Of a stretch of DNA of 26,947 nt, positions 18,691 to 26,947 are shown one piece after another (within the stretch, counting starts at the first letter, position 1; each line of letters begins with the position of its first letter). This DNA comes from Coriobacteriaceae bacterium AM48-5 (GTDB taxonomy: Bacteria > Actinomycetota > Coriobacteriia > Coriobacteriales > Coriobacteriaceae). The position numbers were made by a program, and so were the translations under genes. The stretch covers positions 1 to 26,947 of the forward strand of contig JAQEDJ010000031.1 of the NCBI GenBank assembly GCA_027669525.1, given 5' to 3'. Under the pieces are notes generated by a model. That model searched no databases. It saw only the letters and a list, made by a program, of their open reading frames with translations, and was not told where the DNA came from.

Positions 18691-18936
18691 ACGGCCTTTG
18701 TGACAGACGTGCTGGCGGGTTCGAATCCCTCTGCGATGGGCCTGAAAAAAGAAAGGCCTCCATCGCTGGAGGCCTAACAATTCGGTGGTGGGCGATGAGG
18801 GATGTCCGCGTGCGGCTGGCGCCGCCCGCTTCCGCTTCGGGCCTGCGGCCCTCGCGTGCTGCGCTGGAAAACGCTTGCGCGTTTCCTCAGCTCCGCACCC
18901 TTGCGGGTTCGAATACCATGAAATGGGCCCAAACAA
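18691..18936. other. tRNA debris and GC-rich hairpin cluster
   Basis: No gene. GTGGTGGGCGATGAGGGAT at 18785-18803 is an exact copy of the same bases at 18971-18989, which form the 3' end of the intact tRNA-Val. GGGTTCGAATCCCTC at 18717-18731 matches its T-arm on the opposite strand, and a third T-arm-like GGGTTCGAATACC occurs near 18905. Between them is a run of short GC-rich palindromes, including GGGCCTGCGGCCC and GGAAAACGC/GCGTTTCC. Confidence 0.55.
18744..18775 (-). terminator. Minus-strand terminator behind the tRNA remnant
   Basis: The 8-bp stem AGGCCTCC/GGAGGCCT (18754-18761 with 18768-18775) is followed on the minus strand by TTTCTTTTTT. It lies just downstream of the duplicated tRNA 3' end, as if a second tRNA once stood here. 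Confidence 0.7.
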
Positions 18937-18962
18937 AAACGGTCCCCTTTCGAGGACCGTTT
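18934..18962 (-). terminator. Terminator of tRNA-Val (minus strand)
   Basis: The stem AAACGGTCC/GGACCGTTT (18937-18945 with 18954-18962) is followed on the minus strand by TTTTTG. It begins about ten bases after the tRNA 3' end. Confidence 0.8.
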
Positions 18963-18971
18963 CCAAATCAG

Positions 18972-19047
18972 TGGTGGGCGATGAGGGATTCGAACCCCCA
19001 GCCTTGTGCGTGTAAAGCACCTGCGCTAACCGTTGCGCCAATCGCCC
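18972..19047 (-). tRNA. tRNA-Val, anticodon UAC
   Basis: A 76-base tRNA on the minus strand with encoded CCA. The acceptor stem is GGGCGAT/ATCGCCC, the anticodon loop reads TTTACAC (anticodon TAC), and the T-arm is GGGGG-TTCGAAT-CCCTC. Upstream on the minus strand is an extended -10, TGCTATACT, at about 19067-19059. An adjacent copy of its last 18 bases is described separately. Confidence 0.92.
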
Positions 19048-19234
19048 GTGCGGAGAGAGTATAGCAAAACAATCGCCTCATTCATCTCATATCCATTAAA
19101 GGTAACCGGCGCGTGTCACAGCGGAGCTGATTCAGTTGAGATTGCCTGAACATTCCGCCCCTCTTTACGCCCTCGGGTATACTCAAAAGCTACTGATTCG
19201 ATTTGATGCCCAGCAACAGCAGAGGGGATAGTAT

Positions 19235-21113
19235 ATGTGCGGTTTTGTCGGTTTTGTCGGTGGGACGGATAACCAATCCGAGGTGCTCACCAAGATGATG
19301 GACCGCATCGTCCATCGTGGTCCCGACATGGGCGGCCAGTTTATCGACGGCCGCGTTGCCTGGCTTCCGCCGCCTGTCGATCCTCGACCTGACCGAGGCC
19401 GGCGCTCAGCCCATGGCCAATGAGGACGGCAGCGTCGTTATCGTCTTCAACGGCGAGATCTACAACTTTCAGGAGCTTCGCTCCGAGCTCGAGGCCAAGG
19501 GCTATAAGTTCCACTGCGGCGCCGACACCGAGAGCCTCCTGCACGGCTATGAGGAGTGGGGCGAGGCAGTACTTGATCGCTTGCGCGGTATGTACGCCTT
19601 CGTCATCTGGGACAAGAAGAAGAACAAGCTTTTTGGCGCCCGCGATATCTTTGGCATCAAGCCGCTCTACTACTATCCCATGGCCGATGCGGGCGACGGC
19701 GCTCCGGGCGTGCTCTTCGGTTCCGAGATCAAGAGCTTCCTGGACTACCCGCACTTCCACAAGGCGGTCAACAAAAAGGCCCTGCGTCCGTACATGACGC
19801 TGCAGTATTCGGCAACCGAGGAGACCTTCTTCGAGGGTGTCTACAAGCTGCCGCCGGCGCATTACTTTACCGTAGACATCCCGACCGGCAAGATGAACAT
19901 CGAGCGCTATTGGGATTGCGATTACTCTGCCGTCGAGAAGCCGTTCGAGGAGTACGTCGACGAGCTGGATGAGGTCGTGCACGAGAGCGTCGAGGCCCAT
20001 CGCATCGCCGACGTCAAGGTCGCGTCGTTCCTCTCCGGCGGCGTCGACTCCAGCTACATCGCCGCTTGCCTCATGCCCGACAAGACCTTCTCGGTGGGCT
20101 TCGATTACAAGAATTTCAACGAGACTAACTACGCCAAGGAACTTTCTGACAAGCTCGGCGTCGAGAATGTCCGCAAGATGATTACCGCCGACGAGTTCTT
20201 CGGTGCGCTCGAGGACATCCAGTATCACATGGACGAGCCGCAGTCCAACCTGTCTTCCGTGCCGCTGTGGTTCTTGGCCGAGATGGCCCGCAAGGACGTC
20301 ACCGTCGTGCTTTCGGGCGAAGGCGCCGACGAGCTCTTTGGCGGCTACGCCTACTACGAGGACACGGTTCCGGTCCGCAAGTACAAAAAGATGGTGCCGC
20401 TGCCCATCCGTCGCGCGCTCGGTAACCTGGCGTTGCATATGCCGTACTTCAAGGGACATAACTTCCTGGTCAAGGGTGCCGAGATCCCTGAGAAGTCGTT
20501 CCTGGGACAGGCTCTGGTTTGGCCGGAGCGCGAGGTCGACGGCGTGCTCAAGCCCGAGTACAACACCGGCGATGGCGCCTTCGAGCTTGCCGCTCCCATC
20601 TATGCGCGCGTGAAAGGTCAGCCCGAGCTGGTCAAGAAGCAGTACCTGGACATGAACATGTGGCTCCCGGGCGACATTCTGCTCAAGGCCGACAAGATGT
20701 GCATGGCGCACTCGCTGGAGCTGCGCGTGCCCTTCCTGGACCGCAAAGTCATGGAGTTCGCCGAGCATATTCCCGATCGCTACCGCATCAACGAGAACGG
20801 CAACAAACAGGTACTCCGCCACGCTGCCAACAAGTCGCTGCCCGATGAGTGGGCCACCCGTCCCAAGGTGGGCTTCCCGGTGCCGATTGTCTACTGGCTG
20901 CGCGAGCAAAAGTGGTACGACTATGTCAAGGAGTACTTCACCGCGCCGTGGGCAAGCGAGTTCTTCGATACCGACGAGCTCATGCACCTGCTCGATCTGC
21001 ACTTTGCGGGCAAGGGCGATTTCCAGCGCAAGATCTATACGCCGCTCGTGTTCCTGGTGTGGTACAAGCGCTTCTTTATCGACGAGGACCAGCCCGCTGT
21101 TCAGGCTGCCTAG
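19235..21113 (+). CDS. asnB: Asparagine synthase, glutamine-hydrolysing (AsnB), frameshifted near the start
   Basis: Makes asparagine from aspartate, ATP and glutamine. MCGFVGFVGG at the start gives the nucleophile Cys2 of the glutaminase domain, followed by RIVHRGPD. After about 40 codons the frame changes near 19361; adding two bases (GCCCTGGGC seen as GCCTGGC) yields ALGFRRLSILDLTEAGAQPM, the expected next motif. Then come FNGEIYNF, ADTESLLHGYEEWG and, in the synthetase domain, the pyrophosphatase loop FLSGGVDSSYIAA, LSGEGADELFGGY and ELRVPFLDRKVMEFA. The repaired length is about 626 residues. AGAGGGG precedes the ATG. A possible -10, TATACT, lies at 19178, without a good -35. Confidence 0.94.
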
Positions 21114-21138
21114 CCTCGGCTTACGAACGCCTGCGCGT

Positions 21139-21163
21139 AACGGCTCCTCCGGGAGCCGTTTTT
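21139..21163 (+). terminator. Rho-independent terminator of asnB
   Basis: The 9-bp stem AACGGCTCC/GGAGCCGTT with loop TCCG is followed by a T run. It sits about 25 bases after the stop. Confidence 0.92.
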
Positions 21164-21190
21164 GCGTGGGTGCGTTTCAGTTACTATAAA
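21162..21190 (+). promoter_or_regulatory. Promoter of the MurE-type ligase gene
   Basis: TTGCGT (21162-21167) and TATAAA (21185-21190) are separated by exactly 17 bases and placed directly after the asnB terminator. Transcription would start about 30 bases before the coding start at 21226. Confidence 0.6.
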
Positions 21191-21225
21191 AACCGTCCCT
21201 GCCAAATGGCTGAGAAAGGCGAAAG

Positions 21226-22788
21226 ATGCACCATTCGGATTCCGCGACCGTGACCACGGTCGATACGCTTGCCAAGCTTCTCGATGCGTGCGGCGAGCTG
21301 CGCGCATCAGAGCAGGTTGACGAGCGTGCCGTGACCGGCTGCTCGTTTGATTCGCGCGCGGTCTCGGCAGGTGACGTGTTCTTTTGCAAAGGCGCTGCCT
21401 TTAAGCCCGCGTTTTTGAGTATGGCGCTCGATGCGGGCGCCGTCGCATTTGTGTGCGAGGAGTCGCTGGTCGAGTCTCTGGAGCCGCTGGCGAAGGAGAA
21501 CGGCGCGGCGATGCTGGTCGTGGACAGCGTCCGCACGGCCATGGCCCTGTTGCCGCCGGAGGTCTACGACCGTCCCGACCACGACGTCGAGATCGTGGGC
21601 ATCACCGGTACCAAGGGAAAGACCACGGCCGCTTTTATGCTCCAGTCGATTATCAAAGCGGCGGGCGAGTCCTGCGGCATGATCGGCTCGGTGAGTACCG
21701 ACGATGGCATCGAGTGCTACGAGAGCACTAATACCACGCCAGAGGCCCCCGAGGTCTGGCGCCATATCGCCAACTGCCGTGAGTCCGGTCGCCAGTCCAT
21801 GGTCATGGAGGTCTCGAGCCAGGCGCTCAAGTACCAACGCGTCGAGAATCTGCCGTTTGACGTGGCGTGCTTCCTCAACATCGGGCGTGACCACATCTCG
21901 CCGATCGAACACCCCACGTTTGAGGATTATTTTGAGAGCAAGCTCAGGATCTTTGACCAGGCAAAGACCGCCGTGGTGAACCTGGGCACCGAAGAGGTTG
22001 ACCGTGTGCTGGAGGCAGCGTCGACGGCCGAGCGCTTGGTGACCGTTGGCGTCGAGCATCCCGAGGCAAGCCTGTGGGCAAGCGATGTCCGCATGGTCGG
22101 CTTTAACATCGAGTTTAACCTGCATGGCCTGTGTGCCGACGAGTCCGAGGCGGGGGAGAAGGTCCTGCTGGGTATCGCGGGCGACTTTAACGTGGAAAAC
22201 GCGCTGGTCGCTATCGCCGCTGCGCACGAGATCGGCATCGGTATCGAGGCTATCAAGAAGGGCCTCTCCAAATTGCGCGTGCCTGGTCGCATGGAGGTTG
22301 TGGAGTCGAAGGATGGTCGCGTGATCTGCGTCGTTGACTATGCGCACAACCAGCTTTCGTTCCGTTCGCTTTTCTCGTCGGTCAAGCGCGCGTTCCCCAC
22401 TAGTCCAGTCATTGCAGTGTTTGGCGCTGCCGGCGGCAAGGCGCAGGAGCGCCGCGAGCAGCTTCCGCGCGAGGCCGCACCATATTCCGACCTGATGATT
22501 TTTGCCAACGAGGACCCGGCTCACGAGGACCCGATGAAGGTCTGTCGCGAGCTTGCCGAACACGTTCCCGACGATACGCCGAACAAGATCATCCTCGATC
22601 GCGAAGCCGCTGTGCACGCGGCGTTCAAGGCGGCGCGCGAGGAGTACGTCAACCCCGATGCTCCCACCATTGTCTTGCTGCTGGCAAAGGGTGACGAGGA
22701 GCTCATGCACGTGGGTGACGAGTTCGTGCCCATCGAGAGCGACCTTTCGTTGGCCAATCGCCTGATCGATGTTACCCAGTTTGACTAA
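21226..22788 (+). CDS. murE: UDP-N-acetylmuramoyl-tripeptide synthetase (MurE-type Mur ligase)
   Basis: Adds the third residue (a diamino acid) to the peptidoglycan precursor in the cytosol. The 520 residues contain FDSRAVSAGDVFFCKG (UDP-binding domain), the ATP loop GITGTKGKTT (about 125-134), TNTTPEAPE, MEVSSQAL, NIGRDHISPIEHPTFEDYFESK with the likely carbamylated lysine, and VDYAHNQLS near the end of the central domain. The substrate motif reads FANEDPAHEDP, where mDAP-adding enzymes have DNPR. The missing Arg and the likeness to the DNPANDDP pattern of Lys-adding enzymes suggest L-Lys or L-Orn (inference). AAAGG precedes the ATG. The frame is intact. Confidence 0.9.
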   Translation: MHHSDSATVTTVDTLAKLLDACGELRASEQVDERAVTGCSFDSRAVSAGDVFFCKGAAFKPAFLSMALDAGAVAFVCEESLVESLEPLAKENGAAMLVVDSVRTAMALLPPEVYDRPDHDVEIVGITGTKGKTTAAFMLQSIIKAAGESCGMIGSVSTDDGIECYESTNTTPEAPEVWRHIANCRESGRQSMVMEVSSQALKYQRVENLPFDVACFLNIGRDHISPIEHPTFEDYFESKLRIFDQAKTAVVNLGTEEVDRVLEAASTAERLVTVGVEHPEASLWASDVRMVGFNIEFNLHGLCADESEAGEKVLLGIAGDFNVENALVAIAAAHEIGIGIEAIKKGLSKLRVPGRMEVVESKDGRVICVVDYAHNQLSFRSLFSSVKRAFPTSPVIAVFGAAGGKAQERREQLPREAAPYSDLMIFANEDPAHEDPMKVCRELAEHVPDDTPNKIILDREAAVHAAFKAAREEYVNPDAPTIVLLLAKGDEELMHVGDEFVPIESDLSLANRLIDVTQFD

Positions 22789-22894
22789 TGAACCATGATG
22801 GCGAAGGTGCCTGAGTGCGCTGTCGCCATAAACGTGTTCCCTCAATCAAAACATGCCGTCTAAGCCCAAACCCTTCTACGTAAACGGAGTAACC

Positions 22895-23806
22895 ATGTCC
22901 CACAACACCCTGCCGACCGTCGCCGAGCTTTCGGGCGAGATGCGCGAGCTCTTGGCCAAGGTCAAGTACGTCTTTACCGACCTGGATGCCACGATGCTCG
23001 CACCCGGCTCGTGCGTGCTGCGCGACAACGACGGCAACCCCTCGACCAAACTCGTCGAGGCCGTCGTGGCACTTGCCCGCGCTGGTATTCAGGTGGTTCC
23101 CACCTCGGGCCGCAACCGTACCATGATCCACGAGGACGCGCGCGTGCTCGGCCTCAACTCTTACATTGGTGAGATGGGCGGCCTGGTCATGTACGACCTC
23201 AAAGCCAACGATTGGGAGTATCTGACTGGCGACATGCCTTACGACCCCGCCTGCGGCCTTACTCCGCACCAGGTGATCGAGCAGACCGGCGTGTGCGAGA
23301 AGATCCTTGCCCGCTGGCCGCACAAGATCGAGTACCACAACGACATGTCGACCGGCTACAAGTACCGTGAGGTCACCGTCGGCATGCGCGGCGACATCCC
23401 CGATGACGAGGCGCAGGCCATCCTCGACGAGGCCGGCTGTGGCCTGGTGTGGGCCTGTAACGGTCACCTAACGCATCTGTCCAAGCCGACGACGCTCGAG
23501 CTCGATTGCGTCGAGGACGGTCGCGCATTCAACATCAACCCCGCGGGCCTCAACAAAGGCGTCGCCATTGCGCGCTTCTGCGAGCACCTGGGGATTGAGC
23601 GCGAGGAGACGCTCGCGCTCGGCGACTCCGAGTCCGACTTCTACATGGCCGATCACGTGGGCACGTTCTGCCTGGTCGAGAATGGCCTGACGAGCGCCGG
23701 CGCGCCCGAGTTCCTGGCTGCTTGCGAGAACGCTTTCGTTACGCGCGGCAAAATTGTCGACGGTTGGGCGGCGACGGCAGAGCTGCTGGTCGCGGCGCGT
23801 TCGTAG
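22895..23806 (+). CDS. HAD-superfamily hydrolase (Cof/IIB-type phosphatase)
   Basis: A phosphatase of unknown substrate, 303 residues. Motif I is YVFTDLDATML (nucleophile and general-acid Asp), motif II is PTSGRNR, the lysine of motif III is in NINPAGLNKGVAI, and motif IV is LALGDSESDFYM. The long cap between motifs II and III marks type C2 (IIB). An upstream in-frame ATG at 22853 is possible, but GGAG sits six bases before ATG 22895. The gap from the MurE-type gene carries a 7-bp inverted repeat ATGGCGA/TCGCCAT (22798-22829) with a long loop, too weak to call. Position between MurE and MurI does not reveal the substrate. Confidence 0.85.
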   Translation: MSHNTLPTVAELSGEMRELLAKVKYVFTDLDATMLAPGSCVLRDNDGNPSTKLVEAVVALARAGIQVVPTSGRNRTMIHEDARVLGLNSYIGEMGGLVMYDLKANDWEYLTGDMPYDPACGLTPHQVIEQTGVCEKILARWPHKIEYHNDMSTGYKYREVTVGMRGDIPDDEAQAILDEAGCGLVWACNGHLTHLSKPTTLELDCVEDGRAFNINPAGLNKGVAIARFCEHLGIEREETLALGDSESDFYMADHVGTFCLVENGLTSAGAPEFLAACENAFVTRGKIVDGWAATAELLVAARS

Positions 23807-23857
23807 CGCGGCGTCGCCGCACTTGGACATGTCTTTTCGAGAGAGACTGGTGAGGTA

Positions 23858-24741
23858 ATGTCCGATATCGAGAATCCGGCAGGCGACACGCGCCCGATTG
23901 GCGTGTTCGATTCTGGTTTGGGCGGTCTGACGGTTGCGCGCGCGATTGCGACGGCGCTGCCGCATGAGTCCGTCTACTACTTCGGCGACACCAAACGCTG
24001 CCCCTACGGCACGCGCACTGAGGATGAGGTGCGCTCGTTTGCGTTGCAGGCGGGCCGTTGGCTGTCGAAGCACGACGTCAAGATTATGGTCATCGCCTGC
24101 AACACGGCGACCGCCGCGGCCTTGCGTCTGGCCCAGCAGGTGCTCGATGTTCCCGTCATCGGCGTGATCGCACCGGGCGCACGCGCGGCAATCAACAGCA
24201 CTCGCACGCGCCGGGTGGGCGTGCTCGCCACCAACCTCACCATTCGCTCGGGCGCCTACACGCGCGCCATCCAAGATCTAGATGCCGGCGTCGATGTATA
24301 CGGTTGTCCTGCCTCGAGCTTTGTCGAGGTTGTCGAACACGAGCTCGCCTCGGGTGCACATCTGCAGGAACAGTGGCTTGAGAACGAGGACATCTTCGAT
24401 ACGCCTGCCGTGCGTGCGCTGGTGGGTGCCACGGTTGAGCCGCTGCGCGACCACGGTATCGATACGTGGTGCTCGGCTGTACGCATTTTCCGCTGTTGGT
24501 GGGACCTATCCGCCATGCGCTGGGGTCTGGGGTGCGCGTCGTGAGTTCCGCCGAGGAGACCACACGAGAGCTGACCGATATCCTCACGCGCCGCGAGCAG
24601 CTGGCGGGTGACGCCGCCGAGCCGCAGCATCGTTTTGCCACGACGGCCGATAACATTGCCGAGTTTGCGGTGGCGGGCAGCTTTATCTTTGGTCAGCCGC
24701 TCAAGAGCATCGAACATATCGATATCGATGAGCTGAAATAG
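23858..24741 (+). CDS. murI: Glutamate racemase (MurI), frameshifted at about 24465
   Basis: Supplies D-glutamate for peptidoglycan. It opens PIGVFDSGLGGLTVARAI, then YYFGDTKRCPYG and the first catalytic cysteine in IACNTATAAA. The frame breaks near 24465; one extra C (GATACCGTG seen as GATACGTG) joins it to VVLGCTHFPLLVGPI, which holds the second catalytic cysteine. The repaired length is about 294 residues. Without the repair the protein would lack the second cysteine and be inactive. The N-terminus has about ten extra residues before the core. The downstream gap to rph is about 55 bases. Confidence 0.93.
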
Positions 24742-24795
24742 ATGTAAGGCAGCCGCCAAAGCCTTCGCCACATCTTTTGCCGAAAGGATCTTTCT

Positions 24796-25520
24796 ATGGA
24801 GTACATGCAGGTCAACCGCGCCAACGGCCGCGCCGCCAACGAGTTGCGTCCCGTTAAGCTCACCCGTGGCGTCATGAAGCACGCCCACGGCTCGTGTTTG
24901 GCCGAGTTTGGCGACACGCGCGTACTGTGCGCCGCCACCATCGAGGAGGGCGTGCCGGGTTGGCGCAAGGGCGCCAAGGCCGGCTGGGTAACGGCGGAAT
25001 ATGCGATGCTGCCGGCCTCGACCGGTAAACGCTGCAAACGCGAGCATGCCAACCGCAAGGGCCGCTCCATGGAGATCGAGAGGCTTATCGGCCGCAGTCT
25101 GCGTACCGTCGTCAACATGAAGGCGCTCGGCGAGTATACCATTACCGTCGACTGCGATGTGATTCAGGCCGATGGCGGCACGCGTACGGCGAGCATTACC
25201 GGCGCCTGGGTGGCGTTGCACGACGCCCTTGCCATGTGGGTCGAGGCGGGCAAACTCGAGCGCATCCCGCTTACCGGCCAGGTGGCTGCAATCTCCATGG
25301 GCGTTGTCGACGGCAATACGCTGCTTGACCTCGATTATTCCGAGGACAGCCATGCCGAAGTCGACATGAACCTCGTCGCCACCGACACCGGTGAGATGAT
25401 CGAGCTCCAGGCACTGGCGAGCAGGCGCCCTTTGACCGTAAGCGCCTCAACGCCCTGCTCGACTTGGGCGACAAAGGCATCGCCGAGCTCATCGAGCTTC
25501 AGCGCCAAGCCATCGCCTAA
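24796..25520 (+). CDS. rph: Ribonuclease PH, frameshifted at about 25410
   Basis: A phosphate-dependent 3' exonuclease that trims tRNA precursors. Typical segments are [49 protein letters not shown], the arginine-rich [38 protein letters not shown] and [16 protein letters not shown]. Near 25410 one G is missing (CAGGGCACT seen as CAGGCACT); with it the protein continues [36 protein letters not shown] and stops at 25518, about 241 residues, the normal size. AAAGGAT precedes the ATG. It is followed by a hairpin and then rdgB. Confidence 0.94.
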
Positions 25521-25557
25521 CCTGCCAAAAAGGGACAGGTTTATTTTGGCAGGTTTT
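25521..25557 (+). terminator. Hairpin terminator after rph
   Basis: A perfect 10-bp stem CCTGCCAAAA/TTTTGGCAGG starts right after the stop codon and is followed by TTTT. An alternative overlapping pairing (CCTG with CAGG inside the loop) is possible. Confidence 0.75.
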
Positions 25558-25663
25558 ATCTGGGAAAACGTCGAAGTATAAGACTGCCGTTGATTGAGAG
25601 GGGAGAGGCGGAGGCCCTCGTCGCCCTCGGCGCGGCATTGCTATAGAGACAAGGAGACCACTC

Positions 25664-26305
25664 ATGGCACTTGAGAAGATCGACATCGACACCCTCGACC
25701 CGGCGGCGACCATTGTCGTGGCAACGGGCAACGCCCATAAGCTCACCGAGATCGAGGCCATTTTAGGCAAGGTCATGCCCGAGGTTCGCTTTGTGGCGCT
25801 CGGCCAGCTGGGCGATTTTGAGGACCCCGAGGAAAACGGCACGACGTTTTTGGAGAACGCCATCATCAAGGCGCAGGCTGCCGTCGAAGAGACGGGGCTC
25901 ATGGCCATCGCCGACGATTCTGGCTTGGTCGTCGACGCGCTTGACGGCGAGCCGGGCGTGTATAGCGCGCGCTATGCGGGCGTGCACGGAGACGATGCCG
26001 CCAACAACGCCAAGCTTCTCGTTAACCTGGAAGGCGTGGCGGACGAGGACCGCACCGCGCGCTTTATGAGCGTCGTTGCGCTTATCGACACGGATGGTCT
26101 GGTCACCTATGGCGAGGGCGCCTGCGAGGGCGTTATCGCACACGAGGGCCGCGGCGATCACGGCTTTGGCTACGATCCGCTGTTCCTGCCGGTCGACACG
26201 CCGGGCAAGACCATGGCCGAGCTGACGGCGGACGAGAAGAACGCCATCAGCCATCGTTTCCACGCGCTCGAGCATCTGTCCGCCAAACTGACGGGCGAGG
26301 AGTAG
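25664..26305 (+). CDS. rdgB: XTP/dITP diphosphatase (RdgB/HAM1 family)
   Basis: Hydrolyses non-canonical purine triphosphates to keep them out of DNA and RNA. The 213 residues include VVATGNAHKLTEIEAIL (base-binding start), ENAIIKAQAAVEETG, the catalytic ADDSGLVVDALDGEPGVYSARYAG, and GFGYDPLFLP. AAGGAG precedes the ATG by seven bases. A 3-base gap to the next gene indicates cotranscription; the rph-rdgB-dtd order fits a housekeeping operon. The frame is intact. Confidence 0.95.
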   Translation: MALEKIDIDTLDPAATIVVATGNAHKLTEIEAILGKVMPEVRFVALGQLGDFEDPEENGTTFLENAIIKAQAAVEETGLMAIADDSGLVVDALDGEPGVYSARYAGVHGDDAANNAKLLVNLEGVADEDRTARFMSVVALIDTDGLVTYGEGACEGVIAHEGRGDHGFGYDPLFLPVDTPGKTMAELTADEKNAISHRFHALEHLSAKLTGEE

Positions 26306-26308
26306 GCC

Positions 26309-26755
26309 GTGCGTGCGGTGGTGCAGCGCGTACTCAACGCCGGCGTGACGGTCGACGGCGAGTGCGTGGGCAAAATTGGGCGCGGCTATCTGGTGCTGCT
26401 GGGCGTGGGCCACGGCGACACGCGCGCCGAGGCCGATAAGCTGTGGGGCAAGCTCCGCGGCTTGCGCATTAACGAGGACGAGAACGGCAAGACCAACCTG
26501 GCACTTGCCGATGTCGACGGCGAGGTTCTCGTAGTGTCGCAGTTCACGCTGTTCGCCGATTGCCGTCACGGCCGCCGCCCATCGTTTACCGATGCCGGCG
26601 CCCCCGATGTCGCCAACGAGCTCTACGAGTACTTCCTGACGCTCGTTCGTCAAGATGTCGAACACGTGGCGCACGGCATCTTTGGCGCCGATATGAAAGT
26701 CGACCTCGTCAACGACGGCCCATTCACCATCGTCCTCGATACCGATAGCCTTTAG
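26309..26755 (+). CDS. dtd: D-aminoacyl-tRNA deacylase (DTD)
   Basis: Removes D-amino acids (and glycine wrongly attached to tRNA-Ala) from tRNA. The 148 residues begin with GTG as [18 protein letters not shown]. The two active-site motifs are visible: [17 protein letters not shown] and the Gly-Pro motif in NDGPFT, where many relatives have NxGPVT. No separate Shine-Dalgarno exists other than GAGGAG overlapping the end of rdgB, so translation is probably coupled. Confidence 0.94.
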   Translation: MRAVVQRVLNAGVTVDGECVGKIGRGYLVLLGVGHGDTRAEADKLWGKLRGLRINEDENGKTNLALADVDGEVLVVSQFTLFADCRHGRRPSFTDAGAPDVANELYEYFLTLVRQDVEHVAHGIFGADMKVDLVNDGPFTIVLDTDSL

Positions 26756-26783
26756 GTTACGCGGTTTTACCAAACCGCGTAAC
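26756..26783 (+). terminator. Hairpin after dtd
   Basis: A perfect 12-bp stem GTTACGCGGTTT/AAACCGCGTAAC with loop TACC begins at the stop codon. There is no T run after it, so termination strength is uncertain. Confidence 0.6.
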
Positions 26784-26833
26784 AACTGGTCATGCGAGGT
26801 TGTCGTCTGGTACGTATTTGGGACGGGGCTTAT

Positions 26834-26947
26834 TTAGCGGTTGATTTTCAATCTCAACGCAACAGCCTGAACGGAACACGCGTTTCCGCAGCTAGCGCAA
26901 CGCGGAGATAGCTCCCGGCACCTGGCCATCACCTCGTTTCCGCAGGT
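26834..26947 (-). other. Cys-containing open frame at the right edge, possibly a gene 3' end
   Basis: On the minus strand an open frame enters from the right edge and stops at 26834. It reads ...CGNEVMARCRELSPRCASCGNACSV..., with paired cysteines like a zinc ribbon, but only about 37 residues are visible. The bases CTGCGGAAACG occur twice as a direct repeat and make the two CGN segments, so this could also be intergenic repeat sequence. Confidence 0.25.

Noticed and set aside
18691..18970. CRISPR array, considered because of the repeated short sequences
   Set aside because: The repeats are tRNA pieces and palindromes of unequal size and spacing, with no regular spacers.
18567..19064. Open frames across the tRNA region on both strands
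   Set aside because: They run through the intact tRNA-Val, terminators and hairpins, so they are not genes.

Overview
The window is GC-rich chromosomal DNA from an actinobacterium. The Shine-Dalgarno-led genes, GroEL/GroES sequences and gene content look most like class Coriobacteriia, probably Collinsella. That name comes from recalled family resemblance, not a search. Most of it is housekeeping, metabolic and transport genes.

Layout, left to right. (1) The 3' end of an unknown gene with an acidic Pro-rich tail, then a strong terminator. (2) A divergent pair of hydrolase genes: an M20 amidohydrolase/peptidase (minus) and a YtcJ-type amidohydrolase (plus). (3) A ~900-bp gene-free stretch holding two elements with inverted repeats at their ends, then groES-groEL. 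(4) A minus-strand two-gene cassette of less GC-rich, atypical sequence: a TerB-like protein with an Ala-rich amphipathic N-terminus, and an uncharacterised protein with an HDP...FG motif. This is the best candidate for an undescribed system. (5) An FMN riboswitch and a flavin-themed operon: ribU, two ECF ATPase modules (perhaps one fused gene), ecfT and two tandem flavin-reductase-fold/PNPOx-like genes. (6) argC-argJ-argB-argD behind a pair of ArgR-type operators. (7) A gene-free stretch with an AT-rich, MITE-like element, tRNA debris and an intact tRNA-Val(UAC). (8) asnB, a MurE-type ligase with its own promoter, a HAD phosphatase, murI, rph, rdgB and dtd, then a terminator.

Nine genes, or ten if the two ECF ATPases are separate, are broken by small frameshifts: the M20 gene, the YtcJ gene, both genes of the minus-strand cassette, the ECF ATPase locus, argB (three), asnB, murI and rph. 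In each case the downstream frame continues the same protein, and putting back one base in a short G or C run restores it (two bases for asnB). The shared signature points to assembly or consensus error rather than gene decay. I therefore give repaired gene spans and mark each lesion.

How the genes fit together: the RibU-ECF module would import riboflavin under FMN feedback, and the two PNPOx-like proteins next to it probably use flavin. ArgC, ArgJ, ArgB and ArgD take glutamate to ornithine by the cyclic acetyl route. MurI and the MurE-type ligase supply peptidoglycan precursors. RNase PH, RdgB and DTD process RNA, clean the nucleotide pool and proofread charged tRNA.
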